A stretch of 64,000 nucleotides of DNA from Buttiauxella sp. A111 (GTDB lineage Bacteria; Pseudomonadota; Gammaproteobacteria; Enterobacterales; Enterobacteriaceae): the NCBI RefSeq assembly GCF_014189855.1, contig NZ_BJFN01000004.1:186001-250000 (forward strand), read 5' to 3'. The notes under the pieces are model-generated. The model made no database searches and was not told where the DNA came from. It saw nothing but the letters and a program-made list of their open reading frames with translations. Position 1 is the first letter of the stretch, and each line of letters starts with the position of its first letter. The translations under genes and the position numbers were made by a program. Below are positions 18,132-27,659 of this stretch, piece by piece.

Positions 18132-18842
18132 TCAATAGTAATTGATGTCATTCTTGATGATGTACGTTTCAACTTTGGACGGCTTAGCATTGAGATCGGT
18201 AATGTTCAGCACACATTCCAGTGGATTAAAATGGCCGTCGTAATCGCAGGTTTGTTTAACCTGCGCAATAGATTTACCGTTGAGCATACTTTCAGAAGTG
18301 AAATCGAGTTTTTTCTTGAGGTCACTACCTGTTTTCGCGGTGATAGTCAGGGTTTCATCATTCGATTGCGTCGTTTTGCCTAACGGGAAACCGTCCGCAT
18401 CGTAGCGATAAACTATCGATGTCTCTTTACCGTGTGCTGCGACCACAAAGCCTTTATCGTCGGTTTCATAAGTGAGGACCGCCTGGGGTAACTCCGCCAG
18501 TTGGCATTTACCCTGCAGTTTCACGCGTCTTTCATGGGTAATGGCATCGATATAATAGTTAGCATTCAGCACAAGCGTAGCGCCGGTGTTGCTTTCCAGA
18601 TCATGAAATTCAAGTTCGTTAAAACACCCTTCTTCCGACACCAGACCCACGACGCGTTTTATCACTTCGCCCTTCTGATTGATGAGCGTTTGGGTGAAAT
18701 CTTTGACTGGCCCACGTAATGGATCAAAGTCGAACTCATTTGAAAAGCTGGCCATTTCTGGCGTATAGGAGAGCGTATTATTCTGATTATCACACCCGGC
18801 AACAGAGGCTACCAACGCACTAAGGATAATGATTTTCTTCAC
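18132..18842 (-). CDS. ynfC: UPF0257 lipoprotein YnfC
   Basis: Predicted lipoprotein of 236 residues, the same as E. coli YnfC. A GTG start at 18842, with GGAG upstream, yields a short signal with lipobox VAGC and Cys17. The mature part contains TPEMASFSNEFDFDPLRGPVK-like sequence diagnostic of the family, and ends IIKNDINYY. Longer in-frame starts would run into an ERIC repeat and are unlikely. The gene is divergent from ynfD. Function unknown. Confidence 0.92.
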   Translation of the reverse strand: MKKIIILSALVASVAGCDNQNNTLSYTPEMASFSNEFDFDPLRGPVKDFTQTLINQKGEVIKRVVGLVSEEGCFNELEFHDLESNTGATLVLNANYYIDAITHERRVKLQGKCQLAELPQAVLTYETDDKGFVVAAHGKETSIVYRYDADGFPLGKTTQSNDETLTITAKTGSDLKKKLDFTSESMLNGKSIAQVKQTCDYDGHFNPLECVLNITDLNAKPSKVETYIIKNDINYY

Positions 18843-18880
18843 GTAAATCCGGCTCCGACTTGAAATGTAACGTACATGAT

Positions 18881-19080
18881 ATACCCAAAATAATTCAAGT
18901 TGCTTAAAGGCGGCAAACCCGTGACAAATCTGTCTGGAACAGATTTGAACAGCGCTTGCGCTGGCCCGTAGGGTGAGCCTCATGGATGAGGCTCATCAAT
19001 CCCCAGGAGCTTACTTAAGTAAGTGACTGGGGTGAGCGGGTGTAGCCAACGCATAAGCAGCTTGAAGTATGAAGGGTATA
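18881..19080. repeat. ERIC repeat carrying an internal insertion of about 75 bp
   Basis: Both ERIC ends are present (ATACCCAAAATAATTCAAGT and TTGAAGTATGAAGGGTATA), as is the centre CCCCAGGAGCTTACTTAAGT. About 75 extra bases (roughly 18916-18994) follow GGCGGCAAACCCGTGA. The insert has its own dyads: AAATCTGT/ACAGATTT and GAGCCTCAT/ATGAGGCTC. Long ERICs with an insert at this place are known in enterobacteria. It separates divergent ynfC and ynfD. Confidence 0.9.
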
Positions 19081-19147
19081 AGCAAATACAACACTTTACA
19101 CTACAACTACTATGCTTATACAACGCCCCTAAGATAAGGAAGAGATG

Positions 19148-19450
19148 ATGAAACGCTCAATTTGGCTGGGTGTATGTCTGTTAATCGCGACCACTCCGGT
19201 ACTCGCCGCGCAGACGTCATGCGATACAGTCAAGGCCGACATTCAGCAAAAGATTATTAAAAATGGTGTCCCGGAAACGGGGTTTACTTTGACGATAGTG
19301 CCAAACGATCAGGCCTCTCAACCTGATGCACAAGTTGTTGGCCACTGCGCTAATGATACTCAGAAAATTCTCTATACGCGTACCAGCAGCGGAAACTATC
19401 CCGCTAGCGGCGGAAATACTCAGGACGGTACACCGACTGAACCACAGTAA
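19148..19450 (+). CDS. ynfD: DUF1161 protein YnfD
   Basis: Small exported protein of 100 residues with a Sec signal (KRSIWLGVCLLIATTPVLAA). The mature domain contains SCDTVKADIQQKIIKNGVP, TLTIVPNDQASQPDAQVVG and HCANDTQKILYTR, the DUF1161/YnfD pattern. Its two cysteines could form a disulfide in the periplasm. Tandem ATGs at 19145 and 19148; the second has better spacing from AAGGAAG. A GGGGCG/CGCCCC-type hairpin follows at about 19461-19476. Function unknown. Confidence 0.88.
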   Translation: MKRSIWLGVCLLIATTPVLAAQTSCDTVKADIQQKIIKNGVPETGFTLTIVPNDQASQPDAQVVGHCANDTQKILYTRTSSGNYPASGGNTQDGTPTEPQ

Positions 19451-19661
19451 TCATGCCATCGGGGCGTTTTCGCCCCATCACACCTAACATAACTAACTGT
19501 ATAATAAAAAGATTAATCAATAGCAAATCACAAACTGACCCAGTGTGTTTTAGATATGACTTGTGGTGATTTATTTTTAAACATAATAGTTCGTGTGGTT
19601 TAGCCCTGTTTTGCGGTATTTCCATTTTTTTTGTTAAACGCAAAACGTTAGGAAACTGCAA

Positions 19662-20549
19662 ATGGCTTTAATTTCTTGCAAGGAATGCCAAAAAGAAGTG
19701 TCGAGGTCCGCAAAAGCATGTCCACATTGTGGTATCAGCAAACCGGCTGCCACCAAAGAGAAAACGGTTAAAGGCTTTTTGGGTTTGGTGACTCTCATTT
19801 TGGGCGGGTTGATTTGGTTTGGCTCGGTAAATGCCCAAGGAAATGCCCAGGAAAATGTTCAGCAAAATGAAAATGTTAACGAACCCACAGCGTCGAAAGA
19901 AATCGTAAGTTACACCGCCATTCAATTGTCGAAAGCATATGAAGAAAACGAAGTGGCTACCGATGAGGCACTGAAAGGCAAGCGGGTCAATGTCACAGGC
20001 CAGGTGGAATCAATAGACAAAGATTATTCCGGCACGATATTTATCCATCTCAGCACGTTAAATGAGTCTATGCCCGCCAGAATGGATATTGCGGAGAGGC
20101 AAAAAGCCGTGGCAACGTCGCTTCGTAACGGCGACAAAATTAGTATCACATGCGAAAAAATGTCGCGATTGGTTGGAGAACCTTATGGCAGTGATTGCGT
20201 CTTTAACCCACCCGCTGATACGCAACCTGTTACTGCAACCATGTCCCCTCAGTCTGCTGAAAATAAAACGTTTAACTGTGACGAGACAGACCCTGGCTGC
20301 CTGGTGGCAAAAGTCATCCTGAGCGCCTGGCCTGAATGCTTGAGAGGCATTGAAAAGGAAGCAGGAGAAAACTTTAAATGGGGTAACGGGGGAAACGTTT
20401 CTGGTTATGATCAAATAACCAATATTGGGACTGTTGATGGCAACAACATTAGCGTTACTGATGAAAATGGGGTCACTTCTCAGTTAAGTTATACATGTAA
20501 AATAGATATATCAACCAAACGCGTACTATCTGTAAACATCAATAAGTAG
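19662..20549 (+). CDS. Zinc-ribbon, membrane-anchored OB-fold protein, unknown function
   Basis: I do not recognise an E. coli orthologue. The 295 residues begin with a zinc ribbon (Cys6, Cys9, Cys20, Cys23; ACPHCGISKP). One membrane segment follows (about 38-58), then a linker rich in Asn and Gln, and a region at about 83-185 (TAIQLSKAYEENEVATDEAL, KRVNVTGQVESIDKD) that looks like the tRNA_anti-like OB-fold family. A C-terminal domain (about 200-295) contains four cysteines and SAWPECLRGI. The topology would put the ribbon in the cytoplasm and the OB domain outside. It lies between ynfD and ynfE, which are adjacent in E. coli, so it is probably an insertion. Own terminator at 20574. Confidence 0.75.
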   Translation: MALISCKECQKEVSRSAKACPHCGISKPAATKEKTVKGFLGLVTLILGGLIWFGSVNAQGNAQENVQQNENVNEPTASKEIVSYTAIQLSKAYEENEVATDEALKGKRVNVTGQVESIDKDYSGTIFIHLSTLNESMPARMDIAERQKAVATSLRNGDKISITCEKMSRLVGEPYGSDCVFNPPADTQPVTATMSPQSAENKTFNCDETDPGCLVAKVILSAWPECLRGIEKEAGENFKWGNGGNVSGYDQITNIGTVDGNNISVTDENGVTSQLSYTCKIDISTKRVLSVNINK

Positions 20550-20573
20550 CGCAATAAACTGCAGTGTTAATAA

Positions 20574-20592
20574 GGGGCTTTCGCCCCGTTTT
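20574..20592 (+). terminator. Rho-independent terminator
   Basis: GGGGC-TTTC-GCCCC stem followed by GTTTT, 25 bp after the stop of the zinc-ribbon gene. It isolates that gene from the ynfE operon. Confidence 0.8.
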
Positions 20593-20640
20593 ACCTCACC
20601 CCCACCTCCAGCAAGTTTCATGCAACTCTCCGCCCTAACT

Positions 20641-20654
20641 TTGATGCGTGTTAA
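20641..20654 (+). promoter_or_regulatory. Possible FNR box for ynfE operon
   Basis: TTGATGCGTGTTAA has a perfect left FNR half (TTGAT) and 3 of 5 bases in the right half. It lies 140 bp upstream of ynfE. DMSO-reductase-type operons are FNR-activated in E. coli; the match alone is weak. Confidence 0.4.
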
Positions 20655-20794
20655 CAACACCTACTCCTAAATAGGTAAAAATCATTTTCGGTCGATAATA
20701 TTCGCTTGTTAAGCAATATTTCGCTTTGCCGTCATGAATACAAAACAACCACAACAACAAAGACATCCTGAGATAACACGTCATGGAGTGAGTT

Positions 20795-23233
20795 ATGTCG
20801 AACCAATCTTGCCCTAATGGAATAACCCGTCGAAACCTGATGAAGACCAGCGCCATTGGCGGGCTGGCCCTCGCGGTGGGGGGAATATCCCTGCCATTTG
20901 GCTTGCGAGCCGCAGCCACGGCGGTGGGAGATGCTGTTTCCCCTGCTGAAGATAAAGTCGTTTGGGGAGCCTGTTCAGTAAACTGCGGTAGCCGCTGCGC
21001 CCTGCGTTTACACGTGCGCGATAATGAAGTCACCTGGGTTGAAACGGATAACACCGGTAACGATGTCTATGGTGATCACCAGGTACGCGCCTGCCTGCGT
21101 GGCCGTTCAATTCGCCGACGTATTAACCATCCTGAGCGCCTGAACTACCCAATGAAGCGCGTCGGTAAACGTGGTGAAGGGAAATTTGAGCGAATCTCAT
21201 GGGATGAAGCGCTGGATACCATCACTAACAGCCTGAAAAACACAGTAGAAAAATACGGTAACGAAGCGGTCTACATTAACTACACTTCGGGGATTGTTGG
21301 CGGCAACATCACGCGTTCCTCACCCAGCGCATCGTTGATTACTCGCCTGATGAACAGCTACGGCGGCTTCCTCGGCCAATACGGCACCTACAGTACCGCG
21401 CAAATTGCCTGCGCCATGCCGTACACCTACGGCACCAACGATGGAAACAGCACCTCCGATATCGAGAACAGTAAGCTGGTCGTCTTGTTCGGTAATAATC
21501 CTGCCGAAACCCGCATGAGCGGAGGCGGCATCACCTATTATCTGGAACAGGCGCGTGAACGATCCAATGCGCGAATGATTGTTATCGACCCTCGCTACAC
21601 CGATACCGCAGCCGGACGTGAAGATGAGTGGCTCCCTATTCGTCCAGGTACAGATGCCGCATTAGTTGCCGGTATCGCCCACGTATTGATTACCCAAAAC
21701 CTCGTCGATCAACCCTTCCTCGATAAATACTGTGTCGGATACGATGAGAAAACGCTGCCGGAGGGCGCCCCTGCCAACGGTCACTATAAAGCCTGGATCC
21801 TCGGTCAGGGCGATGACGGCGTTGAAAAATCCCCGCGTTGGGCATCAGCAATTACCGGTATTCCAGTTGATAAAATCATCAAACTTGCCTACGAAATTGG
21901 CAGCACCAAACCGGCGTATATCGCGCAAGGTTGGGGACCACAACGCCAGGCAAACGGCGAACTGACTGCCCGCGCCATCGCTATGTTGCCGATTTTAACC
22001 GGAAACGTGGGAATTAGCGGAGGTAACAGCGGTGCGCGTGAATCCACTTACACCATCACCATTGAGCGTATGCCGGTATTAGTCAACCCGGTGAAAACGC
22101 AAATCTCCTGCTTTAGTTGGACTGACGCGATTACACGCGGCCCGGAAATGACCGCCAAACGCGATGGCGTGCGAGGGAAAGATAAGCTCGACGTGCCCAT
22201 TAAGTTCATTTGGAACTACGCCGGTAACACCATTATCAACCAGCATTCTGACATCAACAAAACGCACGATACGCTGCAAGACGATAGCAAGTGCGAGATG
22301 ATTGTGGTCATCGAGAACTTCATGACCTCTTCGGCAAAATACGCCGATATCCTGCTGCCGGACTTAATGACCGTCGAACAAGAAGACATCATTCCTAACG
22401 ACTACGCCGGCAATATGGGTTACCTGATTTTTATCCAACCCGCCACGGAACCGAAATTTGAGCGCAAGCCAATTTACTGGATCACCAGCGAAGTGGCTCG
22501 TCGTTTAGGGCCGGATATTCATCAGAAATTTACCGAAGGACGCACTCAGGAGCAGTGGCTACAGTTTTTGTACGCGAAGATGCTGGAAAAAGATCCTCAA
22601 TTACCGTCGTATGAAGAACTGCGCGCAATGGGGATTTATAAACGTAAAGACCCGAACGGTCATTTTGTCGCGTACAAAGCGTTCCGCACCGACCCAGACG
22701 CCAATCCATTAAAAACGCCTTCCGGTAAAATCGAAATCTACTCCAGCAAACTTGCAGACATCGCCGCCAGTTGGGAGTTAGAAAAAGACGAAACCATCAG
22801 TCCACTGCCTATTTACGCCTCCACCTTCGACGGCTGGGATGCACCAGAGCGCAGCTCGTATCCGCTTCAACTGTTCGGCTTCCATTACAAAGCCCGTACC
22901 CACTCGAGCTACGGCAATATTGATGTGCTGAAAGCCGCCTGCCGCCAGGAAGTGTGGATTAACCCAATTGATGCCCAGGCTCGTGGTATCGCCAACGGCG
23001 ATATGGTGCGGGTGTTTAATGGTCGCGGTGAGTTGCGTATTCCGGCAAAAGTCACGCCGCGCATCATGCCTGGAGTGACAGCGATGGGCCAGGGTGCCTG
23101 GCACGAAGCCAACATGGCCGGTGACCGTATCGACCACGGCTCATGCATCAACACGTTGACCACTCAGCGCCCTTCCCCTTTAGCGAAAGGGAATCCGCAA
23201 CATACTAATCTGGTCGAAATCCAAAAGGCATAG
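20795..23233 (+). CDS. ynfE: DMSO/selenate reductase-type catalytic subunit YnfE
   Basis: Molybdopterin (bis-MGD) oxidoreductase exported by the Tat system. The 812 residues start with a twin-arginine signal (TRRNLMKTS, about 10-18), then a [4Fe-4S] site of the DmsA type (WGACSVNCGSRC, later VRACLRGRS) and MGD-binding domains (GNNPAETRMSGGG, VIDPRYTDTA). The C-terminal block is AKVTPRIMPGVTAMGQGAW. The sequence follows YnfE rather than YnfF (for example NITRSSPSASLI and PNDYAGNMGYLIF). E. coli has both ynfE and ynfF in tandem; only one is here. In E. coli YnfE is linked to selenate reduction. First gene of ynfEGH-dmsD. Confidence 0.94.
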   Translation: MSNQSCPNGITRRNLMKTSAIGGLALAVGGISLPFGLRAAATAVGDAVSPAEDKVVWGACSVNCGSRCALRLHVRDNEVTWVETDNTGNDVYGDHQVRACLRGRSIRRRINHPERLNYPMKRVGKRGEGKFERISWDEALDTITNSLKNTVEKYGNEAVYINYTSGIVGGNITRSSPSASLITRLMNSYGGFLGQYGTYSTAQIACAMPYTYGTNDGNSTSDIENSKLVVLFGNNPAETRMSGGGITYYLEQARERSNARMIVIDPRYTDTAAGREDEWLPIRPGTDAALVAGIAHVLITQNLVDQPFLDKYCVGYDEKTLPEGAPANGHYKAWILGQGDDGVEKSPRWASAITGIPVDKIIKLAYEIGSTKPAYIAQGWGPQRQANGELTARAIAMLPILTGNVGISGGNSGARESTYTITIERMPVLVNPVKTQISCFSWTDAITRGPEMTAKRDGVRGKDKLDVPIKFIWNYAGNTIINQHSDINKTHDTLQDDSKCEMIVVIENFMTSSAKYADILLPDLMTVEQEDIIPNDYAGNMGYLIFIQPATEPKFERKPIYWITSEVARRLGPDIHQKFTEGRTQEQWLQFLYAKMLEKDPQLPSYEELRAMGIYKRKDPNGHFVAYKAFRTDPDANPLKTPSGKIEIYSSKLADIAASWELEKDETISPLPIYASTFDGWDAPERSSYPLQLFGFHYKARTHSSYGNIDVLKAACRQEVWINPIDAQARGIANGDMVRVFNGRGELRIPAKVTPRIMPGVTAMGQGAWHEANMAGDRIDHGSCINTLTTQRPSPLAKGNPQHTNLVEIQKA

Positions 23234-23243
23234 GGAATAGCTG

Positions 23244-23861
23244 ATGACAACCCAATATGGTTTTTATATTGATTCCAGTCGTTGCACCGGCTGCAAAACT
23301 TGCGAGCTGGCCTGTAAGGACTACAAAAATTTATCCCCCGACGTCAGCTTCCGTCGCATTTATGAATATGCAGGTGGCGACTGGCAGGAAGACAACGGCG
23401 TCTGGCAGCAAAATGTCTTTGCCTATTACTTATCCATTGCCTGCAACCATTGCGAAGATCCCGCCTGTACCAAGGTCTGCCCTAGTGGTGCGATGCACAA
23501 ACGCGAAGACGGTTTTGTGGTGGTGAATGAGGACGTTTGTATTGGCTGCCGCTACTGCCATATGGCCTGCCCGTACGGTGCGCCGCAATACAATGCTGAA
23601 AAAGGCCACATGACCAAATGCGATGGCTGTTACACGCGCATTGCTGAAGGCAAGAAGCCAATTTGTGTTGAATCCTGCCCGTTACGTGCACTGGATATGG
23701 CACCGATTGACGAACTGCGTAAAAAATATGGTGTGCAAGCCGCTATTGCTCCGCTGCCGTCGGCGCACTTCACCAAGCCAAATATTGTGATTAAACCCAA
23801 TGCCAACAGCCGCCCTTGTGGGGATAAAACCGGCTATCTGGCGAATCCAGAGGAGGTTTGA
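23244..23861 (+). CDS. ynfG: Iron-sulfur electron-transfer subunit YnfG (DmsB type)
   Basis: 205-residue ferredoxin-like subunit that carries electrons from the membrane anchor to YnfE. Four cysteine clusters typical of DmsB are present: CTGCKTCELAC, CNHCEDPACTKVC, CIGCRYCHMAC and CDGCYTR with a distal CVESCP. No signal peptide is present, as it is expected to be co-exported with the Tat-bearing partner. It starts 10 bp after ynfE and stops one base before the ynfH ATG. Confidence 0.95.
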   Translation: MTTQYGFYIDSSRCTGCKTCELACKDYKNLSPDVSFRRIYEYAGGDWQEDNGVWQQNVFAYYLSIACNHCEDPACTKVCPSGAMHKREDGFVVVNEDVCIGCRYCHMACPYGAPQYNAEKGHMTKCDGCYTRIAEGKKPICVESCPLRALDMAPIDELRKKYGVQAAIAPLPSAHFTKPNIVIKPNANSRPCGDKTGYLANPEEV

Positions 23862-23862
23862 G

Positions 23863-24720
23863 ATGGGAAGCGGATGGCATGAATGGCCGTTGGTGTTGTT
23901 TACTGTACTGGGCCAGTGCGTCGTTGGAGCGGTAATCGTGATGGGACTGGCATGGAATGCCGCCAGTAATAACAGCGAATTACAGCAACGGGTCGTTCGA
24001 TCCATGTTCTTTGTCTGGCTGATCATGGGCATTGCATTTATCGCCTCGGTGATGCATCTGGGTTCACCCCTGCGAGCGTTCAACTCGCTTAATCGCGTCG
24101 GGCAATCGGCATTGAGCAATGAAATTGCCAGTGGCTCGGTGTTCTTTGCAGTTGGCGGTTTATGGTGGTTGCTTGCAGTACTGAAAAAAATGCCGGTTGC
24201 GATTGGCAAGGTGTGGCTGGCTGCAACCATGGTGCTGGGGCTGGTGTTCGTCTGGGCAATGACCCGCGTCTACCAGATTGATACCGTGCCAACCTGGCAC
24301 AATAGTTACACGACGTGGAGTTTCTTTTTGACGGTTCTTCTGGGCGGCCCGCTACTGGGAACACTGCTGCTCCAGACGGTACGATATTCATTCCACGGCA
24401 GTAAACTCGCGACGCTTAGCGCTTTAGCTCTGTTTGCGGCAATGGCCATCATCGTATTGCAAGGCAGCGAACTGGCGGATATTCAGAACTCAGTACAGCA
24501 CGCCAGCGCGTTAGTACCTGATTATGCCTCGTTGCAGGTGTGGCGTATTGCACTGATAGCGCTCGGATTGGGCTGCTGGATTTGCCCAATGGTACGACGC
24601 ACCCCGCCCAAAACAGCCGGATTATTGTTGGGATTAATATTGGTCATTGTCGGTGAATGTATTGGTCGTGGAATTTTTTACGGCCTGCATATGACCGTCG
24701 GCATGGCGGTAACAGGTTAA
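23863..24720 (+). CDS. ynfH: Membrane anchor subunit YnfH (DmsC type)
   Basis: Polytopic (about eight spans) menaquinol-oxidising anchor of the reductase, 285 residues, very close to E. coli YnfH in length. It begins MGSGWHEWPLVLFTVLGQC, contains HLGSPLRAFNSL typical of DmsC, and ends with a GRGIFYGLHMTVGM block. The ATG at 23863 follows AGGAGG and sits one base after the ynfG stop, so the two are translationally coupled. A longer start inside ynfG is rejected for lack of a ribosome site. Confidence 0.94.
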   Translation: MGSGWHEWPLVLFTVLGQCVVGAVIVMGLAWNAASNNSELQQRVVRSMFFVWLIMGIAFIASVMHLGSPLRAFNSLNRVGQSALSNEIASGSVFFAVGGLWWLLAVLKKMPVAIGKVWLAATMVLGLVFVWAMTRVYQIDTVPTWHNSYTTWSFFLTVLLGGPLLGTLLLQTVRYSFHGSKLATLSALALFAAMAIIVLQGSELADIQNSVQHASALVPDYASLQVWRIALIALGLGCWICPMVRRTPPKTAGLLLGLILVIVGECIGRGIFYGLHMTVGMAVTG

Positions 24721-24763
24721 TTGATACAAAATGCGCGGGGTAACTCGCGCAACAAGGAAGAGA

Positions 24764-25393
24764 ATGATGTCTAACACTACGCAAAGACTGGCGACTATCG
24801 CCCTGACAGGAAAAGTACTGGGCGCGCTGTATTATCAAGCCCCCACCAGTCAGGATGTCGCCGCACTTTACGCCACACTTGAAGACCCTGAATGGGCAAA
24901 ACAATGGCCGGTTCAGCACGCCGAGTTGGATGCCATCGCGACACGCATGGCTGAGGGCTTTAACTATTCGCAAGAATCATTGAGCGAAGCCTGGCAACGT
25001 CTGTTTATCGGCCCTTACGCATTACCGGCTTCGCCATGGGGCTCTGTTTATCTCGATAAAGAGAATGTGCTGTTTGGTGACTCGATGCTTGAGCTGCGCC
25101 AGTGGATGCGCGAAAACGACATCGCCAATGAGCAAGAAAGTAACGAGCCTGATGATCATATCGGGATTTTGTTGATGCTGGCTGCATGGCTCGCAGAAGA
25201 AGGCATGATGCAAAAAGTAGATGAACTGCTCGCCTGGCATATTCTGCCGTGGAGCGGACGTTTTCTGGAGCTGTTTATCGCAAATGCCGAACATCCGTTT
25301 TATCAGGCATTGGGCGAATTAACCCGTATTACGCTTGCCGACTGGAGCAAAGAGTTATTGATTCCCGTCGCGCAAAAAGAGATTTATTTCTGA
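24764..25393 (+). CDS. dmsD: Tat proofreading chaperone DmsD
   Basis: Cytoplasmic, all-helical TorD/DmsD-family chaperone that binds the twin-arginine leader of DmsA/YnfE during cofactor insertion. About 209 residues (E. coli 204). The family blocks WQRLFIGPYALPASPWGSVYLD, NVLFGDSMLELRQWM, EPDDHIGILLMLAAWLA and LLAWHILPWSGRFLE are spread through it. Tandem ATGs (24764, 24767) follow AAGGAAGAG; either could serve. Last gene of the reductase operon, 43 bp after ynfH. Confidence 0.93.
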   Translation: MMSNTTQRLATIALTGKVLGALYYQAPTSQDVAALYATLEDPEWAKQWPVQHAELDAIATRMAEGFNYSQESLSEAWQRLFIGPYALPASPWGSVYLDKENVLFGDSMLELRQWMRENDIANEQESNEPDDHIGILLMLAAWLAEEGMMQKVDELLAWHILPWSGRFLELFIANAEHPFYQALGELTRITLADWSKELLIPVAQKEIYF

Positions 25394-25556
25394 TAACCGG
25401 CTTCAATCCCGCTCGTCACTGGGCGGGAACGTTAAGAGCTGCGATGATTAAAAGTGACACTGTCACGACAAAACACCATCATCCCTTCAGCATTTCGTTG
25501 TGGTTAATGGCCTTCATGGCGCACAATATCCCTCTTTTCCCGCTACGCTAATTGGC

Positions 25557-26852
25557 ATGCATCGCTTACACCACTTCCCGGACATGAAAGGCATGTTACG
25601 GCGGCTGATTTTCGCCGTCTGGATTGGCGTCGCCTCAGCGATAGTCGTCTGGCTGTTTCGCCAGTCGATGTACTTTCTGGAAGGCCTATTTTTGGGGGAT
25701 CACAGCGGCAGCCTGGTTGCCGCCGCTGCGGCACTGCCATCATGGCGACGATTGCTCACCCCTGCATTGGGTGGGTTGCTTGCCGGTACGCTTCTTTGGG
25801 CGTGGCAACGCGCTACGCGCCAGCGCCCTTCTGCGCCCACTGACTACATGGAAGCCATTGAAACGGGCGACGGACGCTTAGATGTTGGAGCCAGCCTGGT
25901 TAAATCGGCAGCCTCGCTGATAGTGGTCGCCAGCGGCAGCGCCATTGGCCGTGAAGGGGCGATGGTGCTACTGGCAACCGTTTTTGCTTCTGTATTCGCG
26001 CAGCGTTGCTCTCATAAAGACGAATGGAAGTTGTGGGTCGCCTGTGGCGCAGCCGCCGGGATGGCAAGCGCCTATCATGCGCCGCTGGCGGGTAGCTTGT
26101 TTATCGCAGAAATTCTGTTTGGTACCCTGATGCTTGCCTCCCTTGGCCCAGTGGTGATTGCCGCCGTCTGCGCCTTGCTGATGACCCACCTATTAAACGA
26201 CGAGCAAACGCTGCTTTATACTGTCCGCGCACTCAGCGCCCCACAGCCGGTTCAATATCTACTGATGGCGTCGCTCGGCCTGCTTGCGGGTATTGCAGGG
26301 CCGCTGTTTCTTTGGTTGATGGCGCAAAGCAGTAAACTGTTCCAGCGTTTGCAGTTAACCCCTCCGTTACAACTTGCGTTAGGGGGATTGCTGGTTGGGC
26401 TGCTTTCGCTTATCACACCGCTGGTTTGGGGCAATGGTTACAGCGTAGTGCAGTCATTTCTCTCGCAACCGCCCGCGCTGCTGTTCGTGGCTGGGATTCT
26501 GGTCTATAAATTGGCGGCAGTACTGGCAAGCAGTGGCTCAGGTGCCCCAGGCGGTGTGTTTACCCCAACGTTATTTGTCGGCGCGGCCCTGGGAATGTTA
26601 GTGGGGCAATGGTTTGGAATATGGACGTGGAGCGGGGATAACGTGGCAATTTTGCTGGCGCTTACCGGAATGGCAACGCTTTTGGCTGCCACCACGCATG
26701 CACCGATAATGTCTACGCTGATGGTTTGTGAAATGACGGGGGAGTTTACACTGCTCCCCGGTTTACTGGTGTCGTGCGTGATGGCATCAGCGCTCTCGCG
26801 CTGGTTACGCCCGCAGACGGTCTATACTCAACGCGCCGCTAAGACGGGATAA
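25557..26852 (+). CDS. clcB: Voltage-gated ClC-type chloride channel/transporter ClcB
   Basis: Inner-membrane ClC-family protein of about 420-431 residues with about ten or more spans, similar to E. coli ClcB (418). Anion-pathway motifs [36 protein letters not shown] and [18 protein letters not shown] are intact. The start is uncertain: ATGs at 25557, 25584 and 25593 are in frame, none with a good ribosome site. 25593 corresponds to the E. coli start. The 3' end overlaps the convergent bioD2 gene by 48 bp. Thought to aid extreme-acid resistance in E. coli. Confidence 0.92.
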   Translation: MHRLHHFPDMKGMLRRLIFAVWIGVASAIVVWLFRQSMYFLEGLFLGDHSGSLVAAAAALPSWRRLLTPALGGLLAGTLLWAWQRATRQRPSAPTDYMEAIETGDGRLDVGASLVKSAASLIVVASGSAIGREGAMVLLATVFASVFAQRCSHKDEWKLWVACGAAAGMASAYHAPLAGSLFIAEILFGTLMLASLGPVVIAAVCALLMTHLLNDEQTLLYTVRALSAPQPVQYLLMASLGLLAGIAGPLFLWLMAQSSKLFQRLQLTPPLQLALGGLLVGLLSLITPLVWGNGYSVVQSFLSQPPALLFVAGILVYKLAAVLASSGSGAPGGVFTPTLFVGAALGMLVGQWFGIWTWSGDNVAILLALTGMATLLAATTHAPIMSTLMVCEMTGEFTLLPGLLVSCVMASALSRWLRPQTVYTQRAAKTG

Positions 26853-27500
26853 ATCGATGTAGTTTGCCAGTTCACGCTGTTCTGCGCGTGGCAAATAAGG
26901 CAGCTCACCCACCAGCGGTCCCGGCAGTTTTTTACTGAGTACATCAATGATTTCAGCGTAGTGCGCAAGCCCTGGATTGATGCGGTTCGCCACCCAGCCA
27001 ATCAACGGTAAGCCGTCATTAGCAATGGCCTGAGCCGTCAGCAAGGCGTGATTAATACACCCTTCCTGAATACCCACAACCATCAATACCGGTAATTGCT
27101 CCTGCACCACCCACTCGGATAACGGACGTAAATCGTTCATTAAACTGCGCCAACCACCAGTGCCCTCAACCACAACGTGATCCACAAGGCCGGTTAAATT
27201 TTTCAGCCCGTCAGACAGCAGCGAATAGTTGATTTGGCAATTGTGGCTAACGCTGCTTTCTTCTTCGCTCAGCGCGATAGGGTTGATGGCTTCATAAGCC
27301 AGTGAAACAGTGGAAACACTTTGCAGAACTAACGCATCTTTGTTGCGCAGGCCCTCTGGCGTCTCTTTACACCCTTTGGCCACCGGCTTATAGCCGACAA
27401 CACTTTTGCCACTGGCTGCAAGCGCCTGCAACAAGGCGCGAGAAACCACAGTCTTCCCGACTGCAGTATCGGTACCTGTTATAAAGAAACGCGTAAGCAT
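26805..27500 (-). CDS. bioD2: Dethiobiotin synthetase paralogue BioD2 (YnfK)
   Basis: ATP-dependent carboxylase-type P-loop enzyme homologous to BioD, 231 residues, same as E. coli YnfK. Walker A is GTDTAVGKT near the N-terminus; [34 protein letters not shown] and [17 protein letters not shown] are conserved. The start ATG at 27500 follows GGGAG; an upstream start adds six residues. It is not in the bio operon, so its contribution to biotin synthesis is unclear. Its 3' end overlaps clcB. Confidence 0.94.
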   Translation of the reverse strand: MLTRFFITGTDTAVGKTVVSRALLQALAASGKSVVGYKPVAKGCKETPEGLRNKDALVLQSVSTVSLAYEAINPIALSEEESSVSHNCQINYSLLSDGLKNLTGLVDHVVVEGTGGWRSLMNDLRPLSEWVVQEQLPVLMVVGIQEGCINHALLTAQAIANDGLPLIGWVANRINPGLAHYAEIIDVLSKKLPGPLVGELPYLPRAEQRELANYIDLSRLSGALSIDRLRA

Positions 27501-27659
27501 GACTAACTCCCAAGGCAATGCTTCAAATACCCGTCTTTCTCAGTGAGGTAAGACGGATATTAGTGATTAGAAATTGAATAATTCAGGAGTGAAAGTCTAA
27601 AAGAATAGTGATTCGACCAGTTTGAGATAGCGCAATTTTTAGTGGATCAGCCTACGACA

